Source of the DNA: Alphaproteobacteria bacterium
Lineage (GTDB): Bacteria; Pseudomonadota; Alphaproteobacteria; Micavibrionales; Micavibrionaceae
Length of the DNA stretch: 34,687 bases
Assembly (NCBI GenBank): GCA_021208265.1
Contig: JAJOJU010000004.1
Coordinates: 1 to 34,687 of the forward strand
Direction of reading: 5' to 3'
Part shown: positions 11,251-19,782 of the stretch, in pieces
Position numbering within the stretch: position 1 is the stretch's first letter
How the letters are laid out: each line of letters opens with the position of its first letter
Program-made: the position numbers and the translations under genes
The notes under the pieces: generated by a model
What the model saw: the letters and a program-made list of their open reading frames with translations, nothing else
Database searches by the model: none
Told to the model about the DNA's origin: nothing

Positions 11251-12669
11251 ATGTATAAATTGTTTGCCGACTTACGTACAGGGTTTCTTGCGATATTCTG
11301 TGCGCTTTTTTTAACGCTGGCCCCGGCGCTGGCGCAAGATGGCCTGTTTACCGTTTCCGATGTTCTGGTCGATGTTACGGCAGAAAATGCCATCAAAGCA
11401 CGCGAACAAGCCTTTGCCCAAGCGCAAGGCGATGCCTTTAAAATTCTGGCAGAACGCATGTTGCCGGAAATGGAAGCCGAGAGTTTTACCCCGCCCGATG
11501 CTGCCGTTATTTCACCCATGATTCTGGATTTCGAAGTGACAAAAGAACAGCTTTCCAGCACGCGTTATGTCGGCACATATACCTTCAGCTTTAGCCCCGG
11601 CGCGGTGCGCAGCTATTTTGGGGCGCGGAATGTCACCTATAGCGATGTTAAAAGCCGCCCGGTGCTAATCCTGCCCTTCCTTGAAATCGGAGGGCAGCAA
11701 TTGCTCTGGTCGCCATTTAACGTCTGGGCCCAAGCCTGGAACCGCGCTGAAAAACTGCAATCCGGCCTTGTGCCGCTGGTTGTTCCGCTGGGCGATCTGG
11801 CGGATGCACAGGATATATCCGACAACGAAGCCATGCATTACGACCGCCAGAAACTGGCCAATATCGTGAAACGCTACGAAACCGGTGAAGCGGTGATGGT
11901 TGTTGCCACCCCTAATGAGGCACTGGCAGGTGCGATTGAAAATGACAGCCCGGCGCAGGGTATCATCACCATCCGCCTTTACCGCACCGACCGGAATGCC
12001 GCCGAAGCCTCGCAGGAGCTAACATTGAGCGCTGAACCGGGGGAAAGCATAGCTTCGCTCCTCGATAAAGCAGTCAAGAATGTTAAGGCTGCCCTGCAAA
12101 GCGACTGGAAAGCCAGAACAGCCGCCCGCACATCGGAAACCATCCGCCTGCAAGCCCGCGCGCCCTTTGCCTCGCTGGGTCAGTGGACGGATACCAAACG
12201 CGCCCTTGACCGCGTTTACGGGCTGGAGAATGTAAGGGTATCCTCTATCACCCCGCAATATGCCGTTCTGGATTTCGCCTTCCGCGGCGATGAAGCGCGC
12301 TTGAAACAAGCCATGGCGCAAGCCGGATTAATCCTGACAGGCGGCACGCCGATTTTAATGCCCGATACCAGACCGGGGTCGATGCCCGTTCCCGCCAGCT
12401 ATGAAATTTACCTGCGGGAATTTGCACCACCCGGCGCCTTGCAAAATGAAATGCAGCCGGCCCCCACACCGCAACAACCATACGGACAGCAACCATCTGC
12501 CCCGGTTACGCCTTATCAGCGCCTCCAGGAATACCGTTCCCGCCAGACTCCGACCGGCGTGCGCCCCGGCGCATGGCGTGACATGTACCAACAACAAGGA
12601 TCGCAGCAACAAAGCCAGACACAAACAGCGCCTTACGAAGAACAACCCGCTTATCAGCAGAGGTTCTAA
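11251..12669 (+). CDS. Secreted DUF2066-domain protein
   Basis: A 472-residue exported protein. The signal peptide is clear (MYKLFADLRTGFLAIFCALF, then LAPALAQ with cleavage near AQ|DG). The DUF2066 region follows (FTVSDVLVDVTAENAIKARE, RYVGTYTFSFSPGAVRSYF, RPVLILPFLEIGGQQLLWS). The last ~75 residues are a Gln/Pro-rich, low-complexity tail. The frame opens upstream at 11188, but that extension lacks a signal peptide, so ATG 11251 is chosen. The biochemical function of DUF2066 is unknown. It sits in the usual alphaproteobacterial order next to purM and directly before perM and hdaA. Confidence 0.85.
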   Translation: MYKLFADLRTGFLAIFCALFLTLAPALAQDGLFTVSDVLVDVTAENAIKAREQAFAQAQGDAFKILAERMLPEMEAESFTPPDAAVISPMILDFEVTKEQLSSTRYVGTYTFSFSPGAVRSYFGARNVTYSDVKSRPVLILPFLEIGGQQLLWSPFNVWAQAWNRAEKLQSGLVPLVVPLGDLADAQDISDNEAMHYDRQKLANIVKRYETGEAVMVVATPNEALAGAIENDSPAQGIITIRLYRTDRNAAEASQELTLSAEPGESIASLLDKAVKNVKAALQSDWKARTAARTSETIRLQARAPFASLGQWTDTKRALDRVYGLENVRVSSITPQYAVLDFAFRGDEARLKQAMAQAGLILTGGTPILMPDTRPGSMPVPASYEIYLREFAPPGALQNEMQPAPTPQQPYGQQPSAPVTPYQRLQEYRSRQTPTGVRPGAWRDMYQQQGSQQQSQTQTAPYEEQPAYQQRF

Positions 12670-13787
12670 CTGTCGTCATCCACGCCCCCCAACAGCTTTA
12701 AAAACCTTATTTTCTGGGCGCTTCCTGCCCTGCTGGCCGTAGTGTTTATCTGGCTGTTTCAGGGAATTTTATTACCCTTTGTTATTGGTATGGTCGTGGC
12801 TTATTTGCTGAACCCTGGGTCAACCGGCTGGATAGAAAAGGCTTAAGCCGACCGCAAGCTGCGCTGATGATTCTATTATCGTTCCTCGCCGGGATAGGCC
12901 TCATGATGCTCTTGACTGTGCCGGTCTTGGTTCGTGAAGCAAACGACCTGATCAACATGGCCCCCTATTACTGGCACAAAGCGTGGGATTATATCGGCCC
13001 CGCCATTGGCTATATTCAGGAAAACGGCGGTATATCTTCCGAGGAGGATGTTCAGGGCATCATACAAGACAATGCCAAATCCGCCGCCGGGGTCGGCAAG
13101 GGGCTTGCCGGTATCATTGCCGCTGGCGGGGCTTTCCTGACCAGCATGGCATCCGTGCTGATCATAGCGCCGATTGCCGCTTTCTTCATGATCAAGGAAT
13201 GGCCGAAAGTGGTGCGCTGGGCGCGTGATCTGATCCCGCCGGGGCATCGCGATACCGTGATTGACCTTGCCACGAAAATGGACCGGAAGATCGCCGGGTT
13301 CGTCCGCGGGCAGCTGTTAGTCGCCGTTATTTTAGGGGTAGGCTACGCCACCGTATTATTCCTGATGGGACTGAATTACGGGATATTAATCGGCCTTGCG
13401 GCAGGCTTTCTGAACCTTGTGCCGCTGCTGGGTTCCACAGCAGGGCTGGTGATTGCATCCGGCGTGGCGTGGATTCAAACCGGTGACTGGCAGTTTGCAG
13501 GGCTTGTCGCCCTTGTGTTTATCGTGGGGCAGCTGATTGAAGGGAATTTCCTGACGCCCAAGATTCTGGGCGATAGTGTCGGCATGCATCCGCTCTGGGT
13601 GTTTTTTGCCGTGCTGGGCGGGGCATCGATTGCCGGTGTTCCGGGCATACTGCTGGCTGTTCCGATTGCCGCTTGCCTCGGTGTTTTGATGGATTATGCC
13701 GTGACGCGGTATAAGGACAGCGCTTATTACAAGAAACCCGCCGCCGGGAAATCACGTGAGAAGAAACCCAAGAAGCGGGCTTTATAA
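12670..13787 (+). CDS. AI-2E/PerM-family permease, interrupted by one indel
   Basis: About 372 residues with eight predicted membrane segments, the PerM/AI-2E exporter-like topology. The N-terminal helices (ALPALLAVVFIWLFQGILLP, FVIGMVVAYLLNP) lie in one frame and the rest (ALMILLSFLAGIGLMMLL to the end) in another. The break is at 12813-12815, where CCC should probably be CCCC to read LNPWVNRLDRKGLSRPQAA. The first sense codon after the DUF2066 stop is CTG (12670). If the C of TAACTG is an insertion, the original would be a TAATG stop-start overlap, a common coupling signal. Substrate unknown. hdaA follows after two bases. Confidence 0.85.
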
Positions 13788-13789
13788 TT

Positions 13790-14513
13790 ATGAATGCTTT
13801 CCCCCCACCGATGACTGGCAAGCCCCAACAAATTCCGCTGGATTTAGGCGGGCGGAGCGCCCATGCGCGTGAAGATTTCCTGATCGGCCCTTGCAATACC
13901 GACGCTGTGCGCTGGATCGATAAATGGCCGGACTGGCCCGCCCCGGCGCTTATCATCACAGGCCCCGCAGCATCCGGCAAAACCCACTTAGCTGCCGTAT
14001 GGCGCGATAAATCAAAGGCTGAAACGATACGCCCCGAAACATTACTAAGCCGCAGCGCCGAAGAGCTTGCTGGCATGGGCACGCCGCTGGTAATTGACGG
14101 GATCGACCCGTGGCTGGGGGAACGGCAGGTCGAAGAAACCCTTTTCCATCTCTACAACATCTTTAAGGAAACCGGGAACAGCCTGATGCTGACCATGCGG
14201 ATGACTCCCACGCAAGGCGAATTTGCCCTACCCGATCTCGCCTCGCGCCTCCGCGCCGCGCCTTTGGCGGCCATAAAACCGCCGGATGATATGCTGCTGG
14301 GATCTGTGTTGATCAAGCTATTCAGCGACCGCCAGCTGCCTGTCGGGAATGAAGTTATATCCTACATCCTGCCCCGTATGGAGCGCTCGTTTTCTGCGGC
14401 ACGGGATATCGTGAAGGCCGCCGACCAAACGGCGCTGGCATCGCGCCAGAAAATCTCCGTCCCCCCTGATGCGCAAAGTTCTGACCGGCATGCAGGACGA
14501 AACAGGAATGTAA
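13790..14513 (+). CDS. hdaA: DnaA-inactivation regulator HdaA
   Basis: A DnaA-related AAA+ protein of ~240 residues. At the N-terminus QQIPLDL is a beta-clamp-binding motif; Walker A is GPAASGKTH and Walker B-like is PLVIDGID. The C-terminal helix has RSFSAARDIV. Proteins of this type bind the DNA sliding clamp and stimulate ATP hydrolysis by DnaA, preventing re-initiation. As written, the frame continues into the next gene. At 14461-14466 a C6 run should be C5; then the protein ends ISVPLMRKVLTGMQDETGM with TAA at 14511-14513, as expected for the family. The apparent fusion is therefore an artefact. Confidence 0.85.
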
Positions 14514-14518
14514 GGGCT

Positions 14519-15397
14519 ATGGCATTTCCCCTTTGGGCGGCGCTGGGATTAACATCTGCCACATTATCCAGCGGCGTGATGCTCTCTCAGGAGCGCTTTA
14601 AGCTGCCCGGCTTTACGATGGCATATCTTAGCAAGGCAGCCTGTGTCCTGCTTGCTTTGCCTTTCGTGCTTTATTTCGGCGCCCCCACCAGCCCGCTTTT
14701 TTATATGATTCTGGTGGCGCAAGCACTGCTCTGGGTTATCAGCGATGTAATCTTTTTCAACACAATCAACAAGGTCGGTGCGGGTATGGTTTCCCGCATT
14801 TTGCCCTCCTCCGTCATCATCACGTTTTTCCTGTGGTTTTTGATTGATCCCGGCACGCTGGATAAATACCTCTCCACGCCGTATTTGAGCGCGGGCGTTG
14901 TGGCAGCACTGGCAGCCTCCATCTACTTTGCCATGCGCCTTAAACACTGCCCTATCTCATGGGCGGCTGTGCGCATGATCTGGTTCGTGATTTTCGCAGC
15001 TGTGGTGGGGCCGCTCGCGATTAAACTTCTGCTGGGGCAATCCAGCTTCAAACAAGGCCCCTTTGCTTACGTGTTTTTTGAAGGGCTGTTTATGCTCACC
15101 CTGTGGAGCGCTTATTACCTTTGGAAGCGCCCGGTGGAAGCTGCCGTGATGTTCAGCCGTGAAGCTCTCATCGGCGGGGCGATCGTGGGCGGATTTTCTT
15201 TCCTGATGCTGGTGACAAACGCCGCGGCGCTTTATCTGGTCGATAACCCTGGCCTGCTACCCGCCATTAAATTCACGGATAGCTTTATCATCCTGCTCTT
15301 CTACAAACTGACGGGCCGGAAAGAGGAAAGCGACGTGCTGGCAGGCATTGGCATTGTGGCCTGCGCCGCGCTGATTATTGTTTTGAAGTCTTTTTAA
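14519..15397 (+). CDS. Ten-helix membrane protein, DMT/EamA-like transporter
   Basis: A 292-residue, very hydrophobic protein with about ten transmembrane helices in two halves. Each half begins with a GL-rich helix (AALGLTSATLSSGVML and ALIGGAIVGGFSFLML), and the last helix follows a short charged loop (GRKEESDVLAGIGIVACAAL), the pattern seen in drug/metabolite transporters. Substrate unknown. ATG 14519 comes five bases after the corrected hdaA stop, with TAAGGG overlapping that stop as the ribosome binding site. Its TAA lies inside a TTAA shared with the convergent sixA stop. Confidence 0.7.
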   Translation: MAFPLWAALGLTSATLSSGVMLSQERFKLPGFTMAYLSKAACVLLALPFVLYFGAPTSPLFYMILVAQALLWVISDVIFFNTINKVGAGMVSRILPSSVIITFFLWFLIDPGTLDKYLSTPYLSAGVVAALAASIYFAMRLKHCPISWAAVRMIWFVIFAAVVGPLAIKLLLGQSSFKQGPFAYVFFEGLFMLTLWSAYYLWKRPVEAAVMFSREALIGGAIVGGFSFLMLVTNAAALYLVDNPGLLPAIKFTDSFIILLFYKLTGRKEESDVLAGIGIVACAALIIVLKSF

Positions 15398-15934
15398 GTC
15401 CACCTTGTGGGGCCGGCGGGTGCATTATAATCCAGCGGATCTTGCAGATCGATCAGCCTGTTTTTCTCATCCGCCAGATCCAGCCAGCTATTAACCGGGC
15501 ATTCCAAAACCGCCAACGCCCCCGGACGAAAGCCTTCCGTCAACCGCGCCATCAACGATGAGGGGCTGTCTTCGCTGGCCAGCCGCGCCGCAAAATTATG
15601 AATGCCGGGGTTATGCGCCACAATAAGAGCGGAGGGAACGGAATCATTTAACTCTTCCAATGCCTGCAGAAATATTTCATGACCGGCGTTATATAAATCA
15701 TCAGACCTGATGGTTTTGATATCACCCAAGGCCAGAGATACCTGCTCCCATGTCTGCGCCGTTCTGACAGCCGAAGAACACAGCACCGGCCGCCGGGCGG
15801 TATTCCTTGCGGACCATCATCTGCCCCAATGCCGCGGCATCCGCCAACCCTTGCGGAGATAGGGGGCGCCCCTTATCACCCGTGGGTGATGATGACAAAG
15901 CCTGCGCATGACGAAGAAGGTAAAGCCGTTTCAT
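15394..15934 (-). CDS. sixA: SixA-type phosphohistidine phosphatase, interrupted by one indel
   Basis: A histidine-phosphatase superfamily protein of ~179 residues. The N-terminus MKRLYLLRHAQA has the catalytic RHxxA motif, and the second half has SSAVRTAQTWEQV and HNPGIHNFA. SixA-type enzymes remove phosphate from Hpt-domain histidines. A partner Hpt domain exists in the kinase at 5815-9131, but no link is shown. The frame changes near 15786-15792 (one extra base), separating the N-terminal 50 residues. ATG 15934 overlaps the rnd stop as ATGA, so the two are translationally coupled. Confidence 0.8.
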
Positions 15935-17085
15935 GATCCCGTTTTCATTTTCACGATTTTACCATCCTGAAGGCCGATCGCAAGTTTGCCGGCCATCATG
16001 GCGTCAGCTTCCTTACCGAAAACCTCATACCGCCAGCCTTTCAAGGGCCGCACATCCCGCTCTCCCTTGACGATAGCCTCCAACTCTTCCGCCGAGGCAA
16101 TAAGTTTTTGCGCCACATTATGTTCGGCAGCCTGAATACGGAGCAACATTTTGATCACTTCCAGCGAGGCAGCGAGCGCAGGGTGCAGCGGGTCACGCCG
16201 TTCCGGCTGCGGACATTCATCTTTGGGAAGAGCTGCCCCCTGTTTCACCAGTTCCAGAATGGTTTTTCCCACCTTATGTTCAGCCAAATCCGCCGAAAAT
16301 CCGCGTACTTTTTTAAGACTTTCCACATCCTGCGGCGCATGATGGGCGATCTCGGCCATGGTATCATCCCGCATGACCCAGGCTTTGGGGATATTCTTTT
16401 CCTGCGCGCGGGTTTCGCGCCATGCGGCAAGCTCGCGCAATATCGCCAAGGCTCTCGGTTTGGGCGTCTTGATCTTGACACGTTGCCATGATTCCCGTGG
16501 GTTGACGGTATAGGTTAAGGGATTGGCCAAAACCCCCTCTTCCTCAAATACCCATTCGGTGCGGCCCTGTTCCTCCAGCCGTTTTGATAAATGAAGATAC
16601 ACATCCACCAGATGTGTTACATCCGCGAGGGCGTAATCCAGCTGCCGGTCGCTCAAGGGGCGGCGCGACCAATCCGTAAACTGCGAAGATTTGTCGATTT
16701 GGGCCTTGGCGATATCCCTCACCAGCGCCTCATACCCCACCTGATCGCCATAGCCGCAGACCATGGCAGCCACTTGCGTATCGAAGAAGGGTTTGGGTAA
16801 TTCGCCTGTGAGGTTAAAAAGAATCTCAAGATCCTGACGGCCCGCATGAAACACCTTCAAAACCATCTCGTTCTGGAGCAGGTCGTACAGCGGTGATAAA
16901 TCGAGATTATCCGCCAGCGGGTCAATCGCCGCGGCTTCCTTATCCGGGCAGCCCAACTGAATGAGGCAGAGCTTGGGATAGTAGGTCTTTTCGCGCAGGA
17001 ATTCCGTATCGAAGGTGATGAACGGCTTTTGCGAAAGTTTTTTTGCAGAGCGCGTCTAAAATCTTTTTTGTTTTGTGATGATCAT
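15931..17085 (-). CDS. rnd: Ribonuclease D, interrupted near the N-terminus
   Basis: RNase D is a DEDD 3'-5' exoribonuclease that trims tRNA 3' ends. The corrected 384 residues have Exo I FITFDTEFLREKTYYPKLC, Exo II VFHAGRQDLEILF and Exo III YALADVTHLVDVY, then a C-terminal HRDC-type helical region. The open frame at 16956 begins after Exo I and lacks the first catalytic acids. The true start is ATG 17085 (MIITK), reached through two A-run errors: T7 at 17038-17044 (one too many) and T4 at 17071-17074 (one too few), as read on the plus strand. The net length is unchanged. It is followed by sixA with a 4-base overlap. Confidence 0.85.
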
Positions 17086-17126
17086 TTTCTTCTTAAACCA
17101 CAAATGAACGAGAAAGTAAAAACCCT

Positions 17127-17155
17127 TTGCGTGCAGGGCAATGCGGCGCTATAAC
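17127..17155 (+). promoter_or_regulatory. aspS promoter predicting a leaderless mRNA
   Basis: TTGCGT (17127-17132), 17 bases, TATAAC (17150-17155). Seven bases later lies ATG 17163, so transcription would start at or next to the start codon. No Shine-Dalgarno sequence is present between them. Confidence 0.55.
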
Positions 17156-17162
17156 CCTATTC

Positions 17163-18981
17163 ATGCATACTTACAGAACACATACTTGCGGTGCCTTGCG
17201 CAAATCCGATGAAGGCAAAACGGTTAAACTTTCAGGCTGGATCAGCCGCATCCGTGACCACGGCGGTGTGCTGTTCATTGACCTGCGCGATACCTATGGC
17301 GTGACCCAGTGCGTTATTGAAGAAGACTCGAACGCACTCATAGATATTTTTTCCAAGATCAGAAATGAAAGCGTAGTTACCATCACAGGTAAAGTTGTGG
17401 CTCGCGCGCAGGACGCCATTAACCAAAAAAATGGGATACAGGTGAAGTCGAGGTAATTATGGAGGATGTGGACATACAATCCTCCGCCGATGTGATCCCC
17501 CTTCCAGGTGGCGGAAGATGATGGCGCAGGCGAAGAAATCCGCCTTCGTTACCGTTATCTCGATCTCCGCCGCGAAAAGATGCAAAAGAACATTCGCCTG
17601 CGGAACGCCGTCACGGCATCCATGCGTAAACGCATGTGGGAGCAGAATTTTCAGGAATTCCAGACACCGATCCTGACGGCCTCTTCGCCTGAAGGCGCGC
17701 GCGATTACCTCGTGCCCAGCCGCCTTCACCCCGGCAAGTTTTACGCACTGCCGCAAGCACCGCAGCAGTTCAAACAAATGCTGATGGTGGGCGGGTTCGA
17801 CCGTTACTTCCAGATTGCGCCCTGCTTCCGCGATGAAGATGGAAGAGCCGACCGCTTGGCTGAATTCTACCAGCTTGATGTGGAAATGAGCTTCGTGACG
17901 CAGGAGGATATCCACGCCACCATGCAGCCCGTTGTGGAAGGCATCTTCAATGAATTCGCTGACTTCACGGGCGAAAAGCGTGATGTTAAATGGTTGCCGA
18001 ATATCACCTATGCGGACGCCATGCTGAAATACGGCTCCGACAAGCCGGATCTCAGGAACCCCCTCGAAATCGTGGATGTTACCTCCGTGTTCGCGCGGGA
18101 TGATGTGGAATTCAAAGCCTTCAAGGGCACGATTGAAAAAGGCGGCGTTGTTCGCGCCATTCGTGCCCCTGCCGTGGCCGATCAGCCGCGCAGCTTCTTC
18201 GATAAGTTGAATTCCTGGGCGCAGGCCGAAGGCGCGCCGGGCTTGGGGTATATCCTCTTCAAAGACGGTGAAGGCCAAGGCCCGATTGCCAAATTCGTGC
18301 CCGCTGCTGCCCAAGATGAGCTGAAGAAAATTGCAGGGTTAGAAGAAGGCGATGCCATCTTCTTCGTCTGCAACATGGAAGGCAAGGCCGCTAAATTCGC
18401 AGGGGCCGCCCGTGATGCCATTTGCAATGCCCTGCCGGAAGGCCATAAAGCCGCCCGCGAACAAGGCGTTTACAAATTCTGCTGGATTGTCGATTTCCCC
18501 GATGTATGAATTCGATGAAAAAGCGCAACGCGTTGATTTCTCTCACAACCCGTTCTCCATGCCGCAAGGCGGGCTGGAAGCGCTGGAAAAGCAAGATCCG
18601 CTCACCATCAAAGCCATGCAGTATGACTGCGTGTGCAACGGGTATGAGCTGGCATCCGGCGGCATTCGTAACCACCGCCCCGATATCATGGAAAAGGCGT
18701 TCGCGCTGGCCGGATATTCCAAGGACGTGCTGGAGAAGAAATTCGGCGGCATGCTGAATGCCTTCCGCTACGGCCCACCCCCGCACGGCGGCTTGGCGTT
18801 TGGGCTTGACCGTATCGTCATGCTGCTGGCCGATGAGCCGAACTTGCGCGAGGTTTACGCCTTCGTTATGAACGGCCAGTACGAAGACCAGATGATGGCA
18901 GCACCTTCCGACATCACGCCGGAACAGCTCCGCGATCTGCATATCCGCCTTGATCTACCCAAGAAGATTCAGGCTGCTTAA
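17163..18981 (+). CDS. aspS: Aspartyl-tRNA synthetase, interrupted by three apparent indels
   Basis: A class IIb synthetase. An OB-fold anticodon-binding domain ([20 protein letters not shown]) is followed by motif 2-type [10 protein letters not shown] after [19 protein letters not shown], the bacterial GAD insertion, and motif 3 [14 protein letters not shown]. Breaks: a missing base at 17433-17435, an extra G at 17507-17508, and an extra C in C4 at 18497-18500 (FPMYEFDEK is restored). The corrected length is 605 residues, typical of the bacterial enzyme. The start is ATG 17163 ([13 protein letters not shown]). Bases ~17335-17500 are AT-richer than the rest. Whether it is discriminating or also charges tRNA-Asn cannot be told here. 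Confidence 0.92.
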
Positions 18982-18990
18982 TACCCTTAT

Positions 18991-19063
18991 GTCTTTGCGA
19001 GCGCAGCGAAGCAATCCATAACTTAGATTGCCGCGTCGGGCTTTTAGCCCTCCTCGCAATGAC
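18991..19063. repeat. Palindromic intergenic repeat element
   Basis: The ends are near-perfect inverted repeats: GTCTTTGCGAG (18991-19001) against CTCGCAATGAC (19053-19063), with one mismatch. Nested inside are GCAATC/GATTGC (19011-19016/19026-19031) and GGGCT-TTT-AGCCC (19038-19050). The element therefore folds into a compound hairpin. The end sequence with ATTGCGAG and the GCAGCGAAGCAATCC interior match a palindromic repeat that I recall being scattered between genes in many bacteria, including intracellular alphaproteobacteria. Only one copy is in this window. Confidence 0.7.
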
Positions 19064-19083
19064 GATGAAAAGCTAAAAAAGGC

Positions 19084-19122
19084 GGCCCGGAAGGGAGCGA
19101 TTGGGAGCTCCGCATCCGGGCC
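19084..19122. terminator. Bidirectional terminator
   Basis: GGCCCGGA (19084-19091) pairs with TCCGGGCC (19115-19122), with an inner GGAGC/GCTCC stem. On the minus strand the hairpin is followed by GCCTTTTTTAG, a good terminator for the orphan gene at 19189. On the plus strand it is followed by TTTGGGTTT, a weaker one for aspS. Confidence 0.65.
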
Positions 19123-19188
19123 TTTGGGTTTGCCTGCCTTGGTTGGGTTTAGGGGTCAGGGAGGGTCAGACAGGCTAGGGAAACTGGT

Positions 19189-19533
19189 CTAAATCAGGTG
19201 AATCCCTTTCTTCAAAATCGCAAAGCGCTTGGAACAAAAGCCCGCGATGCGTGAGAATTCATCTTTCAAATCATCCATCAAGAGTTCAAACATGCCGGCG
19301 CTCTCAAAATCGCCATGTGTTTTGCGAGGAATGGGATCAGCCTTTTCATGATTGGCGGCATGCTGCTCCAGAACATCGAAAATATCCTGACGGCCTTCGA
19401 GGAAGTTCTGGAGCCGGCTCAGTTCAAAGCCGCTTGGGCCATCAAGATCTTGGCCTATCTTGGGGCCGAATTCGGAAATTTTGGCCTTGATACGGCCTTG
19501 CGTAATCTGGTCTTTGACGATATCCGCTGTCAT
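19189..19533 (-). CDS. Hypothetical alpha-helical protein
   Basis: I do not recognise this 114-residue protein. It starts MTADIVKDQITQGRIKAKIS, is charged and predicted mainly helical, and has no signal peptide or membrane segment. The frame extends upstream to 19614, but the run GGGGGG eight bases before ATG 19533 is a strong ribosome binding site and supports the shorter form. It ends just before a bidirectional terminator, so it is likely a single-gene transcript. The 249 bases upstream of it, to eipB, hold only divergent regulatory DNA, with T-rich and C-rich runs. Confidence 0.65.
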   Translation of the reverse strand: MTADIVKDQITQGRIKAKISEFGPKIGQDLDGPSGFELSRLQNFLEGRQDIFDVLEQHAANHEKADPIPRKTHGDFESAGMFELLMDDLKDEFSRIAGFCSKRFAILKKGIHLI

Positions 19534-19744
19534 AGGGCTACCCCCCTTTTTTTTCGCGTCAGTTGATTTTATGTTCCTGCGGATAAACATTGCGAGGACT
19601 GTGCCAAGACACAAAAATTATTATTTTTGTTTTTTTTCAACCACTTAAATATAAATTCCCTTCGTCACATTCACCCAACCCGCAGGCCAAACTTGCCTGT
19701 CCATGGGAAAACTTTGCCTGCCGACCCGGAAAACCGATAACCAC

Positions 19745-19773
19745 TTGGCCCGCCCCTCTATTTTCGGTATGAT
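19745..19773 (+). promoter_or_regulatory. eipB promoter
   Basis: TTGGCC (19745-19750), 17 bases, TATGAT (19768-19773), with only nine bases to ATG 19783. The predicted leader would be about two or three bases long. Confidence 0.5.
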
Positions 19774-19782
19774 CGCCTTCTG

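Noticed and set aside
13790-15397. A single 535-residue HdaA-transporter fusion protein
   Set aside because: One extra C in a C6 run explains it. Standard C-terminus, stop, ribosome binding site and start all appear when it is removed.
15931-16956. RNase D starting at the TTG at 16956
   Set aside because: This would remove the first exonuclease motif (FDTEF), which is present just upstream in the same frame.
17457-18314. A 285-residue minus-strand ORF
   Set aside because: It is antisense to well-conserved aspS coding sequence and has no recognisable motif.
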